From: Variovorax gracilis
GTDB taxonomy: Bacteria; Pseudomonadota; Gammaproteobacteria; Burkholderiales; Burkholderiaceae_C
Assembly (NCBI RefSeq): GCF_030317115.1
Contig: NZ_JASZYF010000027.1
Span: 1 to 64,000 of the forward strand
Direction of reading: 5' to 3'
Length of the DNA stretch: 64,000 bases
The notes below the pieces were generated by a model. The model ran no database searches. It had not been told where the DNA came from and worked only from the letters and a program-made list of their open reading frames with translations. Positions 1 through 9,510 of this stretch are shown here, in pieces. The translations under genes were made by a program, and so were the position numbers. Each line of letters begins with the position of its first letter. The first letter of the stretch is position 1.

Positions 1-453
1 AGCTGAATGCTGTTGCGAGGCAATTGAACGAGCGTCCAAGGAAGACTCTAGACTTCCATACACCCGCTGAAATGTTCAGCCAAACCGTTGCATCGACCGG
101 TTGAATCCGCAGCCATCGACCGGACGTCCAATCGTGATCGGCTTTAGGTCCGCTGTCGCTGCACTCCTGCGGCTCAGTGCGGCCATCACCTGTGAATCAC
201 CCGCCATCCCGACTCTCTGCCAAATGACGGCCGTCGAAGTTCGCTCCACCCACGACGCGACCCACGCGCTACAGTTCACGCACCGGGCCGTGCTTGTCGA
301 GGATGAGATCGGGCACAACGGGTAGAGCTAGACCCAACTTGGCCGGACAAATTGATGGCGGCCGTCATTTTGAGAGATACCCCATTCCGGACATACCGCC
401 GCGCCTCGATTGATCGTATCCTTGCCCCGCGGCTTAGCTCGAGGAGAATTCTC
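1..453. other. No supported gene at the left edge
   Basis: I see no reading frame with convincing coding character in this stretch. Short overlapping frames exist on both strands but lack ribosome-binding sites and recognisable protein features. The last part (441-453) carries the GAGGAG ribosome-binding site of the next gene. Confidence 0.5.
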
Positions 454-2298
454 GTGACGACACTCGGAAAAGAAGAGGGCAGCGAAGGGGCGCCGAAGCA
501 GGAGTGGACATGGCACGTGATCACCGGCGTGGCAGGGCTATTCCTGCTTGTAGCCTATGCGGGCTACCGCCTGCTGCATCACACGGAGGCCGACGTCCTC
601 ATGGAAGCCGCCGCCGAGTTTGTACTGCGCGACCTCGGCATTGCCCTCGTGATCGCCGTCGTCGTGGCATCCCTGTTCGACAAGGCCTATCACCAGAAGA
701 TGGTGAACGAGCCCTTAGTTGCACTCGAAAAGTCGGTGCACAAAACGACAACGGAACTCCTCGAAATGACGCGCATCGCCGAGATGGCCGTCCAAGGAAC
801 GGTGTCGCACATGCAGGAAGAACTGGCGCACCGGATCGAAGACGTGCAGCGGCGCGATGCCTCGCTGAAAAACCAGTACGAGGAGATGGTGGCGGGCTTC
901 TCGCTGCTCTCCCGATCAGGGGCTCTAGGCGTGGTCGCTCTTCACGAACGGAGCAAGGATTTCAAGGACGTGCTTTGCACGGCGCTGCGCAGCGCCGTGC
1001 AGCACTGCTGGATCGTCGGGCGGACGCACAAAGAGATGCTGGGGGCAGAGGACGAAGGCAAGGGTTGGCTCGTCCAGGACCTTGAGGCCAAGCTCAGGAC
1101 CCGGCAGGACTTCACGCTCAAGATCCTGCTCGCTAACCCATTCGACCCGATACTAGAGGCCTCGCAAACGGACATCGAGAAGGACCGCACAGTGCCCCGG
1201 GCGCGCAACCCCGCGCGGGAGCCGTTGCACGGCATCCAGGAGGCGCGCAAGGCAATCTACCAAGTGCTGGCCTTGCTGGCCCCTCATTCAACCGAGCGGC
1301 GCGTTGAGGTCAAGTTGCTTCGAACTTTCGCGGTTCCCTACTGCATGCTCATGACGGAGCAGCGCATGTTCGTCGAGCACTACCTGCCGTCGCGCGAAGG
1401 TGGCGCGTTGTCTATTACCGAGATCGAGGCCAAGGATCGACCGCGCGAGCAGGCGCCCTACGATTGCTTCAAGAGCGACTTCAGAAAGCTGTTCGACTAC
1501 GGGGAGAATTGCGACGTCGTCCTGGAACGGTTCCGTGACAGAAAGATCGATCAGTATTCGGACGAACCCACGGGGCAATCCGTGGAGCGCGACTATCCTG
1601 AACTCACGCGTGCGATTGACAACGCTCGCCGCCTTTCAAACATGCCTGACCTAGCTCCAGCGGAAGGCGTCCGCAGACCGTCCGATTTCAGGTGCAACCG
1701 GGTCCACGCTGATCAGCAGTCAGTCTATGCCGAGGTAATCCGTTACATCAAGGGCCATGACGTCCGCCGGGCGATCCTCGTGCAGTACTCCGCGGTGAAG
1801 GTCGAGGATGTATTGATCGAACTGATGGCCAAGGGGGCGGACATCGACCTCTACGTCCAATCGCCAGAGATCGCTCAGACCGAGATGAAGATGCAGTCCG
1901 TTCGGATCGCGGTGCAGCAGAACCACTTGCCCAAGGTGCTACTGCGCCATAACAACCATGGGACCTGCAGGATATTCGAGTATCTTCCGCGCGCCACTCT
2001 ACGAGGCATCCTAATCGAAGACCATTTGCTGGCAATTGGTCCCTACATCTATCAGACGTCGATGCGGCACGATCCGAGCTATCCCAACGACAAGATCGAA
2101 ATCAAGGGCCACGACTCGCCGGGCATGCTGTTCTGGTACGGCACGCACGAATACCGAGTCTTCTGCGACGCGTACTTAGACCTCGTCGAGAATTTCTCTG
2201 GCGACGGCCTGACACCAGTGCTCACGATCGCGGACGATATGGTGCCTCCGCAAGGGCGTTCGCATGGCGAGGCAGGCGGGACAGAAGCCGCCACATGA
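454..2298 (+). CDS. Membrane-anchored protein of unknown function, possibly PLD-like fold
   Basis: This 614-residue protein has two hydrophobic segments near the N-terminus (about residues 18-40 and 55-77), a charged helical stretch likely to be coiled coil (about 85-140), then a large soluble part. I chose the GTG at 454 because GAGGAG lies seven bases upstream; an in-frame ATG at 352 has no such site. The soluble part seems to contain two similar halves, each with a strand-rich segment ending in a 'hydrophobic-DEHLLAIGPY'-like turn, which reminds me of phospholipase D-like domains. I find no HKD catalytic motif, so enzymatic activity is not supported. It stands alone and is convergent with the next gene. 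Family assignment is inference; the coding call is firm. Confidence 0.7.
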   Translation: MTTLGKEEGSEGAPKQEWTWHVITGVAGLFLLVAYAGYRLLHHTEADVLMEAAAEFVLRDLGIALVIAVVVASLFDKAYHQKMVNEPLVALEKSVHKTTTELLEMTRIAEMAVQGTVSHMQEELAHRIEDVQRRDASLKNQYEEMVAGFSLLSRSGALGVVALHERSKDFKDVLCTALRSAVQHCWIVGRTHKEMLGAEDEGKGWLVQDLEAKLRTRQDFTLKILLANPFDPILEASQTDIEKDRTVPRARNPAREPLHGIQEARKAIYQVLALLAPHSTERRVEVKLLRTFAVPYCMLMTEQRMFVEHYLPSREGGALSITEIEAKDRPREQAPYDCFKSDFRKLFDYGENCDVVLERFRDRKIDQYSDEPTGQSVERDYPELTRAIDNARRLSNMPDLAPAEGVRRPSDFRCNRVHADQQSVYAEVIRYIKGHDVRRAILVQYSAVKVEDVLIELMAKGADIDLYVQSPEIAQTEMKMQSVRIAVQQNHLPKVLLRHNNHGTCRIFEYLPRATLRGILIEDHLLAIGPYIYQTSMRHDPSYPNDKIEIKGHDSPGMLFWYGTHEYRVFCDAYLDLVENFSGDGLTPVLTIADDMVPPQGRSHGEAGGTEAAT

Positions 2299-2414
2299 AA
2301 GCTGTGCGCGTCAAGTGCACGAAGCATCGTCTCTCTGGCATAGAGCGAGGTGGACAGGGCTGGCAGGCCGCCGAGCCAGAACCCGCTGATCAACATCTTC
2401 AGTAGGCGAGCACT

Positions 2415-3488
2415 TCAGCCCTCGTTATCGCGTGTCCTGACCACGGGCGAGCAGGCTGGGGCTCGCCATCGGCGGATGGTCGGCGACGGCGCTCTTCCTG
2501 CATGACTCGTTAAGTCACCCCTTACAAAGCCGCTCAACACGTGCGGTTGGTCAACGCGAAACTGACTGATGATCTCAGCGCATTCGCCCATCTCGGTAAG
2601 CAACTGCGCGAGATCAGCCAACAGGATCTCGTGCGGCCCGATCTTCAGGCGATCAATGGTTTTGACCGTCTGACCGGGATTGGTGTCTACGGGTGCTTCC
2701 GGACCTGTAGGCTGCAACAAGACGGGTTCGCCCTTCGTCACCTCGCCCTTGCCGAGTGCCTCGTCAAAATGATGGATCAAATCCCGAATGTCACCGAGTC
2801 GTCGCGAGACTTGGTCCTTGTGGAAAGTGTGCTTGTGTGCAGCCAATGCCGCGCGGACTTCCGGCCTAAGGTGCTTACTTCTGCGAAGCTTGTTGAAACT
2901 TCGAATCGCCCGCTGCGCATTGGTGATGCAGGTCTCGTAATGGGTAACGGCCCTATGCATCGCGCTCAGCTTGAAACTGGAACTCTCTGCCCAGAAACTT
3001 TCCACCATGAGTTCAGCGGACCGGTATTCGCTCACGCATGACTCGACCAGCCGCATGTAGGTGCTCACAAATACAGATGTGATCTGATCGTCGGCGGGCC
3101 CCGTTGAGAAAAGAGACTTGGTCCAGTAGTTTAAAAACGCCTCTTGAAAGTCTGGGATGGCTGGTTGCGCATTGGAGATGATCATCGTCACGATACTACG
3201 CAAAACAGCGGACCCATAGCCGCCGCCCTCTTGGGCAAGCATTCCGATCGCCCTACGCAAGAATCGCAGCCGTCGGAGGCGGCGAAGTACTTGGGCCCTA
3301 ACTCGACTGTTGACCTTGCCAAACGGCTTGGGGCTACGGGTAGGACGGGAAAGCGCCGGACTGCAGGCGCTCGCGTCGCAAGCTGGGAAGGGCGGCTTTC
3401 GCTGCGCTGCCGACCTAGACGGTCCAACTGACGAGGTCAGGTCGGTGCCCTTTGCGGAACTAGCGGCCTTAGAAAAGTGGCCGTTCAA
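2415..3488 (-). CDS. Hypothetical protein
   Basis: I do not recognise this 357-residue reading frame. The region after about residue 80 looks like a genuine, mostly helical soluble protein with many charged residues and no signal peptide or membrane segment. The first 80 residues are rich in Ser, Arg and Pro and start from a TTG without a clear ribosome-binding site, so the true start may be the ATG at 3242, preceded by AGGG, giving about 275 residues. It follows the class V aminotransferase gene on the same strand after 114 bases and may be independently transcribed. It shares no visible theme with the operon upstream. Confidence 0.5.
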   Translation of the reverse strand: MNGHFSKAASSAKGTDLTSSVGPSRSAAQRKPPFPACDASACSPALSRPTRSPKPFGKVNSRVRAQVLRRLRRLRFLRRAIGMLAQEGGGYGSAVLRSIVTMIISNAQPAIPDFQEAFLNYWTKSLFSTGPADDQITSVFVSTYMRLVESCVSEYRSAELMVESFWAESSSFKLSAMHRAVTHYETCITNAQRAIRSFNKLRRSKHLRPEVRAALAAHKHTFHKDQVSRRLGDIRDLIHHFDEALGKGEVTKGEPVLLQPTGPEAPVDTNPGQTVKTIDRLKIGPHEILLADLAQLLTEMGECAEIISQFRVDQPHVLSGFVRGDLTSHAGRAPSPTIRRWRAPACSPVVRTRDNEG

Positions 3489-3602
3489 GGCGACAGTTTG
3501 CTTCGGCGCCGTACGAAGCGGCTATCTCCATATGTTCAGTTCAGATGCCCCCAACGACAGCGCAGCAGTGGAGCGCCGGCACCTTCCAACTCACATGGGA
3601 TC

Positions 3603-4784
3603 TCAATCCATCGCGCCGGACGGGCCGTCGGTATCGACCCGTTTGCGCATGCGCGATGAAATGAGGCCGAGGAGCTGGTCAACGTCATCCGGAGTGTTGA
3701 AGGCGCCAAACGAGATGCGGACGCCACCTCGCTCGGGCGAAACACGGACCAGGTTCTGCGTGAGGTAGTTCACCCACTTCGCCACAGGAAGAGCCAGGAC
3801 GTAGATGTGAGCTCGCTGGCCTCGCTGTCGCGGCCCCACCAGGGCAACGCCCAACTCGTCCAATCCCTCAATGAGTCGGTCTCCGAGCATCTGCACGTGC
3901 TCTTCGATGCTCGCGACGCCGATACTTTGAATGAACTCAATCGACCTCGTGAGCGCATGCAGGTCTGGGAGATTGAAATTCCCGAACTCGAAGCGGCCAG
4001 CATCTCGGCGGGTTGTCATCTCGGCCGGTCTTGCCACATAGTCCTCGGGTGGGTTGGCCAGGCTACTCATGGCAAGGTACACAGGTTGCAGCTCCTGGAG
4101 GTTCTGCTTCACGTACAAAATCCCTGTGCCCTGTGGCACCAGCAGTCCCTTATGGCATCCGGCGGCCAAGACGGAAACGCCCAGCTTCTTGACATCAACG
4201 GGTAGGACCCCGACGGATTGCATGGCATCGACCACTAGGTAGATGTTCTTCTTCGCGCAGAGCCGTCCGATGTCCTCGATGTCGTGGCGCTGACCGGCGT
4301 GGAACGTCACGTGCGAAAGTGAGATGACACGGGACGACTCGTCAATGTGGTCGGCAAACGTATCTGCGTTCGCCACTTGGTCATCCGGAAGGCTCACGAA
4401 TTTAACCTTCACGCCTTTGCGCTTGAGGTGAAGCCAGGCATAGGCGTTGTTCGGATGGTCCCCTTCAAGCATCAGGACAGTGCTCCCGGGCTGCAATGGC
4501 ACTGCGTTCGCGGCGATGTTGAGCCCCTCAGACGTGTTCTTTGTGAACGCAATCTCTTCGGACGAGGCATGCAAAAGCTCCGCCACCTTTTCGCGGGCGA
4601 CTTCGACTCGACGCATCCAAACCGGCTTGGGGCCAGCCATCTCGTTGCCCTCAACCAAGAATTCGCTCAATGCGCTTCGAACACAGTTCGGCATGGGCGT
4701 CTGATGGGCCGAATCCAGGTAGAGCAACCGTTTCGTCACAGGGAACTCCTGCCGAACGGCGTTGATGTCAAGGGAAGCGCTCAT
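3603..4784 (-). CDS. Class V aminotransferase family PLP enzyme
   Basis: This 393-residue protein belongs to the fold-type I class V aminotransferases (cysteine desulfurase / isopenicillin N epimerase-like group). Visible hallmarks are Asp186 and Gln189 in the VVDAMQS segment, which hold the pyridine nitrogen and oxygen, and the Schiff-base lysine Lys212 in a CHKG motif. A GFG..N-type active-site segment near 'RFEFGNFN' follows. I chose the ATG at 4784 because AAGGA lies five bases upstream; a longer frame to 4871 would overlap the preceding gene. It is the last gene of the long minus-strand operon, 49 bases after the NADH dehydrogenase gene. It lacks the mobile cysteine loop signature of a true cysteine desulfurase, so I favour a catabolic lyase, epimerase or transaminase role on the operon's amino-acid substrate. 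Substrate unknown. Confidence 0.8.
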   Translation of the reverse strand: MSASLDINAVRQEFPVTKRLLYLDSAHQTPMPNCVRSALSEFLVEGNEMAGPKPVWMRRVEVAREKVAELLHASSEEIAFTKNTSEGLNIAANAVPLQPGSTVLMLEGDHPNNAYAWLHLKRKGVKVKFVSLPDDQVANADTFADHIDESSRVISLSHVTFHAGQRHDIEDIGRLCAKKNIYLVVDAMQSVGVLPVDVKKLGVSVLAAGCHKGLLVPQGTGILYVKQNLQELQPVYLAMSSLANPPEDYVARPAEMTTRRDAGRFEFGNFNLPDLHALTRSIEFIQSIGVASIEEHVQMLGDRLIEGLDELGVALVGPRQRGQRAHIYVLALPVAKWVNYLTQNLVRVSPERGGVRISFGAFNTPDDVDQLLGLISSRMRKRVDTDGPSGAMD

Positions 4785-4833
4785 TTCGTCCTTCGTAATT
4801 GCTGCTTGTGCCACCAACGGCACCAGGGTGGAA

Positions 4834-6186
4834 TTAGTGCAGCTTGACCCGCGAGCCGCTTGAGGGCTCAAGGCAACGGGCTAGCGTTTCGAGCGTCACA
4901 CGCCGCCATCCGTGCAGTGCGGCTTCGTGCATCTTGTACATAGAGAGGTACATCAACTTCGCGAAGACACCCTCCACGAACATGCTCTTCCCTACCACCC
5001 CGCCCATCAGGTTTCCGACGGTGCTGTAGGAGCCGAGGGAGACGAGAGAGCCGAAGTCGCGGTACGTGTAGTTGGGAAGCGGGCGGCCCTCGACGTGCGT
5101 GGGCAGATGTCGCGCCAAGAAGGCGGCCTGCTGGTGCGCCGCCTGGGCACGCGGAGGCACGAAGCCTTGGCCGTCAGGCTTTGCACAGGCCGCGCAATCC
5201 CCAATAGCAAACACTCTCGGATCGTTGGTCGTTTGCAGGGTCGGGCGAACGACCAGCTGATTGATGCGGTTCGCCTCCAAGCCGGGAAGGCTCCGCAAGA
5301 AGTCTGGAGCCCGGACCCCGGCAGCCCAGACCGTGATTTCCGCGGGGAGCAACTCACCGTCACTCAACTCGACGCCATTTTGGTGAACTCTCGCCACTTT
5401 GGCTCCGACGTGAACCGAAATGCCCTGCTTCGTGAGAAGTTTGTGTGCGGCCGCTGAAAGTCTGGGAGGAAGCGCGGGCAGTATCCGGTCCGCCGCCTCG
5501 ACAAGATGAATCTCGAGCCCCTTGTTGGTGGTCGAAACGGAAGCGCCGTACGCAAGCACTTCACGCCCGGTCCGAAGCAGTTCGGCCGCCAACTCGACGC
5601 CAGTGGCCCCCGCTCCGATGATGCAAACCCTCAACTGCGCCGCTGCCAGAACGCCCTCCTGAGCCTGTGCACGAAAGCACGCATTCATCAATTTGCGATT
5701 GAACCGCGCCGCGTCGCTAAGACACTCTAGCTTGAGCGCGTGCTCCTTGACACCTGGAGTTCCGAAGTCGTTGCTTTGGCTTCCAACCGCAAGGACCAGC
5801 GTGTCGTAGGGAAACGTGCGAGCCGGCGTAATCTGCTCGCCCTCCCCGTCGACGAAGGGCGCAATTGCTACCTCGCGAGACTCCCGGTCAAGGCCAGTCA
5901 TCTCGCCCATTCGATACACGAAGCGGTGGTCACGTGCGTGCGCCAGGTAGCCTACCTCGTGCCGCCCCATGTTCATGCTGCCCGCTGCAATCTCATGCAG
6001 CTTCGGCTTCCAGATGTGGGAGCGCGCCTTATCGACGAGCGTCACCGAGAGCCGCTCGTGCCTGCCAAGTTGAGTAGCGAGTTCGAGCCCGGCTGCGCCG
6101 CCCCCAATTATCACGACGCGATGTCGCCCGGCGGAATCCGACGTCTGGTCTCGCCCGGGCAAAGTGGCTGGCGTATGCCTGGTCAT
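4834..6186 (-). CDS. Type II NADH dehydrogenase (NDH-2) family FAD oxidoreductase
   Basis: This 450-residue flavoprotein has an N-terminal FAD-binding Rossmann motif (GGGAAGLELA, about residues 28-37), a second nucleotide-binding motif (GAGATGVELA) in the middle and an AIGDCA motif that contacts FAD. The C-terminal segment after about residue 390 is amphipathic and hydrophobic, as in the membrane-surface anchor of NDH-2. Such enzymes pass electrons from NADH to quinone without pumping protons. GAGG precedes the ATG. It lies inside an amino-acid catabolic operon, where it could reoxidise NADH made by the two dehydrogenases at the operon's start. A role as a substrate-specific dehydrogenase that feeds quinone cannot be excluded. 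Confidence 0.85.
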   Translation of the reverse strand: MTRHTPATLPGRDQTSDSAGRHRVVIIGGGAAGLELATQLGRHERLSVTLVDKARSHIWKPKLHEIAAGSMNMGRHEVGYLAHARDHRFVYRMGEMTGLDRESREVAIAPFVDGEGEQITPARTFPYDTLVLAVGSQSNDFGTPGVKEHALKLECLSDAARFNRKLMNACFRAQAQEGVLAAAQLRVCIIGAGATGVELAAELLRTGREVLAYGASVSTTNKGLEIHLVEAADRILPALPPRLSAAAHKLLTKQGISVHVGAKVARVHQNGVELSDGELLPAEITVWAAGVRAPDFLRSLPGLEANRINQLVVRPTLQTTNDPRVFAIGDCAACAKPDGQGFVPPRAQAAHQQAAFLARHLPTHVEGRPLPNYTYRDFGSLVSLGSYSTVGNLMGGVVGKSMFVEGVFAKLMYLSMYKMHEAALHGWRRVTLETLARCLEPSSGSRVKLH

Positions 6187-6194
6187 GGCAAACC

Positions 6195-6398
6195 TCAGTT
6201 GTAGCCAAGGACCGCTACGTTGCGGAGGTCCACTTCACGGGCATCATTGGCCGGCGGGATAGCGCGCACCGTCAATGCGAGACTGCTATGGTCAGAGCCA
6301 TTGCCCTCAGTCGGGCCTGTCCACTGGAGCAAGTGGCTTTTCAAAGGGTGCAGTGAGCCAGCCTCGGCGACGAGACGAATTTGCGATTGCATGTTCAT
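6195..6398 (-). CDS. Small hypothetical protein in the operon
   Basis: A 67-residue frame fits exactly between the permease gene (stop six bases upstream) and the NADH dehydrogenase gene (nine bases downstream). I do not recognise the protein. It has no membrane segment or signal peptide and a mixed composition with several charged residues. No good ribosome-binding site is visible, so translation would depend on coupling to the permease gene. The tight spacing on both sides is the main support for a real gene; it could also be spacer. Confidence 0.4.
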   Translation of the reverse strand: MNMQSQIRLVAEAGSLHPLKSHLLQWTGPTEGNGSDHSSLALTVRAIPPANDAREVDLRNVAVLGYN

Positions 6399-6404
6399 GA
6401 TAGG

Positions 6405-7067
6405 TTAGCTGCGCAGCTTGCTTTCGAGGTAGCTAGCCAGCAGAGTAAGTGGATAACAAATGGCGAAGAAGACGAGCAAGACACCACAGTAGATGGGCAC
6501 TGCGTGCGCGTCGGTACTGACGTAGGCGAGCCGTTCAATCATCTGACGCGCAGACCCGAGTAGGTCGGTGACGCCGACTACCGATGTCAAAGCACTCGCC
6601 TGGATGAGGACGGTCAACTGGCCGATGTACGGTGGGAGAAACCGGCGGATGGCCTGAGGCATAACGGCAAAGACGAGCGCCTCAACCTTGCTCAATCCAA
6701 GTGCTCTTGCCGCTTCCGTCTGACGTGACGAGATGGACTTCAATGCGCCACGAGCGGTTTCGGCAATGTTCGCCCCACCCCAGACAGCAAGTCCCAGTAC
6801 GGAGGCAGTAATGGGACCGGTCGTGATGCCGACATGCGGGAGCGCGAAGAAGACGAAGAGCAGCGTAATAAGAGATGGCACGCCTCGGAAGATGTCGATG
6901 TAAAGCCGGACGGCAACTTGCACCCACTTCGTCGTACTGGCAGAAAGCGACCCGATGAACAGACCAATCGCTGTCGCCAGCAACGTCGTGAGCAAGGAAA
7001 CCCACAACGTCACATAGAGGCCACTCAGCATGTGGGACGCAACGGGTCCAATCCAATCCTGGTTCAT
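6405..7067 (-). CDS. Amino-acid ABC transporter permease (HisM/GlnP family), transporter 2
   Basis: This 220-residue inner-membrane protein has about five hydrophobic segments and the EAA-type cytoplasmic loop of polar amino-acid permeases (around 'EAARALGLSKVEALVFAV'), which docks on the ATPase. Its start overlaps the stop of the other permease gene by four bases (ATGA), so the two are translated together and probably form a heterodimer. With the substrate-binding protein at 7778-8653 and the ATPase at 8705-9496 it completes one importer. Polar amino acids or close analogues are the expected substrates. Confidence 0.88.
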   Translation of the reverse strand: MNQDWIGPVASHMLSGLYVTLWVSLLTTLLATAIGLFIGSLSASTTKWVQVAVRLYIDIFRGVPSLITLLFVFFALPHVGITTGPITASVLGLAVWGGANIAETARGALKSISSRQTEAARALGLSKVEALVFAVMPQAIRRFLPPYIGQLTVLIQASALTSVVGVTDLLGSARQMIERLAYVSTDAHAVPIYCGVLLVFFAICYPLTLLASYLESKLRS

Positions 7068-7726
7068 TTCACAGCTCCCAGACCCGGAACTGCGACTGCA
7101 CGTTCAAGCCGGCGAGACGCAATGGCGATAATGTTGGACACAACTAGGTACGCGAGAGCGGCAATGCCGAAGATCTCGAACACCTTGAAGGTATCGGCGA
7201 CCATTCGGTTCGCCACGTAAGTGAGCTCCTGGTAGCCCACGGCAATCATGAACGACGAGGAGCGGAACTGGGTTATTGCCATCGTCGTGGCCGCCGGAAT
7301 CGATGCACGGACGCCGAGCGGAAGCGTGACGTCCAGGAACGCACTCGGCGCGGACATGCCGAGCGCACGAGCTGCGACCACTTCATTCGGATTCACCGCG
7401 CCGTACCCAGCTCGGAAAATCTCCGTGTGATAGGCGGCACCCCACAGTCCGAGCGCCAACCACGAGGTATCGAACGGCGTCAGCTTGATTCCGAGGTCGG
7501 GCAGCGCGAAATAGAGCATCACCACTTGCACCAAGAGCGGAGTACATCGAAACAGGTTCGCGTAGCAGGCGATGACTTGGCTCAACACGGGAATTCGAGC
7601 GTGGCGAGCCGCGCCCATCAGCATCCCGAGGACGATTCCCATCGAAATTCCGATGACGCTTATAAGCAGTGTTCGGCCAAGTCCGCCGAGCAAGACCTGC
7701 AGCTCGTTCAGGGTTGATGTAAACAT
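7064..7726 (-). CDS. Amino-acid ABC transporter permease (HisQ/GlnP family), transporter 2
   Basis: This 220-residue membrane protein has the same architecture as its partner at 6405-7067, including an EAA loop around 'VAARALGMSAPSAFLDV'. AGAGGA lies four bases before the ATG at 7726. It is coupled by a four-base overlap to the next permease gene. The gene order binding protein, permease, permease on this strand is standard for polar amino-acid uptake systems such as those for glutamate/aspartate or histidine. Confidence 0.88.
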   Translation of the reverse strand: MFTSTLNELQVLLGGLGRTLLISVIGISMGIVLGMLMGAARHARIPVLSQVIACYANLFRCTPLLVQVVMLYFALPDLGIKLTPFDTSWLALGLWGAAYHTEIFRAGYGAVNPNEVVAARALGMSAPSAFLDVTLPLGVRASIPAATTMAITQFRSSSFMIAVGYQELTYVANRMVADTFKVFEIFGIAALAYLVVSNIIAIASRRLERAVAVPGLGAVK

Positions 7727-7777
7727 GTTTTCCTCTTCATCGCCGGTACACGCTCAGCAGTACGTCCGAACTCTTCC

Positions 7778-8653
7778 TCAGGAAGCCTTCAGACAGTCAA
7801 GGGCGCCGCTCTTGGAGTAGTCCAATTTCAGGTTCGGGCCCGGGACCAACTGGCGATACTTAGCCGCGAAGGTCGGGTCCTTCACCTCCTGGGAGAACGA
7901 CTTGTAGAAAGCGTCTTCGGCCCGCATCTCTTCCAGCACAGCATTCACCCAATCGAGCATCGGCTTGTTGCCCTTCTTCACGCCAACGCCTTGGACGGCG
8001 GTCGCTGCGAGAGTCCCGACAACCTTGTAGTTCTTTTGCATCTGGGCGAAGTTGAACCCGTACACGTCGATGTACGCGAAGGCATCCGCCCGGCCTTGAG
8101 TCAGCATCGTCGAGCCTTCTGCCGCCGTCTGCGACGTGACCAGGTTCGCCTGGGGATAGCACTTCTGCAGCCACGTTTGATAGGTGCTGCCGGTTGGCGT
8201 CACGACGGTCTTGCCGGTCAGGTCGCCATAGTCGGCCACCTTCGAGTCCTTCGGAACGATGAGTTGCAAATTGCTCACCCAAATCGGATTCGAGTAGTCC
8301 AGCTGTTCCGCTCGCGCCGGCGTGTATGCGAGCGACGCCAGAATCATGTCAATCTTGCCCGACTGCAGGAACGGGATGCGGTTGCTGTCGTTCACGCACT
8401 GTGTCTTCAGGCCGTCGCCGGTACCGAGCGCGAACTCTGCGATGCGCTTCACCATCGCGTACTCGTAGCCGGCCGGCTTCCCGTCAATGCCGACGTAGCC
8501 CGCGGGCGGGTACGTGCAGTTGATGCCAACGGTGAGAAAGCCCGCGCTCTTCACCTCAGGGGGAAGAGGAACGTTCACCTTCGACGCGGCAGCACTGGCG
8601 AACGACATCGATGCGACGGCGACGGAAATCGAGGCAGAGAGAATGCGATTCAT
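7778..8653 (-). CDS. Periplasmic amino-acid-binding protein (SBP family 3), transporter 2
   Basis: This 291-residue protein starts with a cleavable Sec signal peptide (about residues 1-23, ending near ASAAAS) and continues as a family 3 solute-binding protein. Typical features are the 'GFLTVGINCTYPP' opening strand, the 'DMILASLAYTPARAEQLDYS' segment and the 'LTGKTVVTPTGST' hinge region. Two cysteines (in INCTYPP and TQCVND) may form a disulfide. It should capture a polar amino acid or analogue in the periplasm and deliver it to the permeases encoded just downstream. Ligand identity cannot be read from the sequence. Confidence 0.88.
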   Translation of the reverse strand: MNRILSASISVAVASMSFASAAASKVNVPLPPEVKSAGFLTVGINCTYPPAGYVGIDGKPAGYEYAMVKRIAEFALGTGDGLKTQCVNDSNRIPFLQSGKIDMILASLAYTPARAEQLDYSNPIWVSNLQLIVPKDSKVADYGDLTGKTVVTPTGSTYQTWLQKCYPQANLVTSQTAAEGSTMLTQGRADAFAYIDVYGFNFAQMQKNYKVVGTLAATAVQGVGVKKGNKPMLDWVNAVLEEMRAEDAFYKSFSQEVKDPTFAAKYRQLVPGPNLKLDYSKSGALDCLKAS

Positions 8654-8704
8654 GGTTTACTTTCACTGTGATTGAGAACGGATGGGGAGTGCACAGCCGC
8701 GTGC

Positions 8705-9496
8705 TCAGTGCTTTTTCATACGCGAAAGGAACTGCTTGGTTCGTTCCTGCTTCGGATGGTCGAGAACCTCCGACGGCGGGCCTTGCTCAACAATGTTTCC
8801 ACCGGCCATCAGCACCACACGGTCACCGACCTCGCGAGCGAAGCCCATTTCGTGCGTGACGACAAGCATCGTCATCCCGGATTTGGCTAGGTCCTTCATG
8901 ACCGCCAGAACCTCGCCGACGAGTTCAGGGTCTAGAGCTGAGGTCGCCTCATCGAAGAGCATCACGTGCGGCTGCATCATGAGTGCTCGAGCGATTGCGA
9001 CGCGCTGCTGCTGTCCACCAGAGAGTTGGTCGGGGTAGTGGTCGGCCTTCTCGGCCAAGCCAACCTTTCGGAGGTACTCCCGGGCCCTTGCCTCCGAGTC
9101 GGCCGGCGATTCCTTGAGAACGCGGCGCGGGGCCAGCGTCAGGTTCTTTAGCACATTGAGGTGCGGAAAGAGATAGTAGTGCTGGAAAACCATTCCGACT
9201 CGCTGCCGAATCTGGTTCTCGTTCAGCGAACCGGATGAGAGGTCTACACCCTCTAGGAGAATCTGCCCAGAGTCGATGCGCTGAAGAAGATTAGCGCACC
9301 GAAGCAGAGAGCTCTTGCCCCCACCACTCGGGCCGACGATGACAACTACCTCACCACGCTGAACCGCGAGGTCAACGCCTTTCAGGACCACGTTGTTCCC
9401 GAATGCGAGGTGAATGTCCCTCAACTCGAGAATGGGCTGTTCGGCGGCCCTCGTTGCAGACGAGCTCATCATGGTGGCACCTTCTAGTATTTTCAC
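8705..9496 (-). CDS. Amino-acid ABC transporter ATP-binding protein, transporter 2
   Basis: This roughly 263-residue ATPase carries a Walker A motif (GPSGGGKSS), the Q-loop, the ABC signature LSGGQQQR, Walker B (VMLFDEATSALDP) and the switch histidine (VVTHEM). I place the start at the GTG at 9496 because AGGAG lies seven bases upstream; a TTG at 9514 would overlap the preceding gene's stop, and ATG codons at 9472/9469 are also possible. It follows the first transporter's ATPase gene directly, so two homologous ATPases sit side by side, each serving its own neighbouring permease pair or possibly exchangeable. Confidence 0.88.
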   Translation of the reverse strand: MKILEGATMMSSSATRAAEQPILELRDIHLAFGNNVVLKGVDLAVQRGEVVVIVGPSGGGKSSLLRCANLLQRIDSGQILLEGVDLSSGSLNENQIRQRVGMVFQHYYLFPHLNVLKNLTLAPRRVLKESPADSEARAREYLRKVGLAEKADHYPDQLSGGQQQRVAIARALMMQPHVMLFDEATSALDPELVGEVLAVMKDLAKSGMTMLVVTHEMGFAREVGDRVVLMAGGNIVEQGPPSEVLDHPKQERTKQFLSRMKKH

Positions 9497-9510
9497 GACA
9501 GTTCTCCTGT

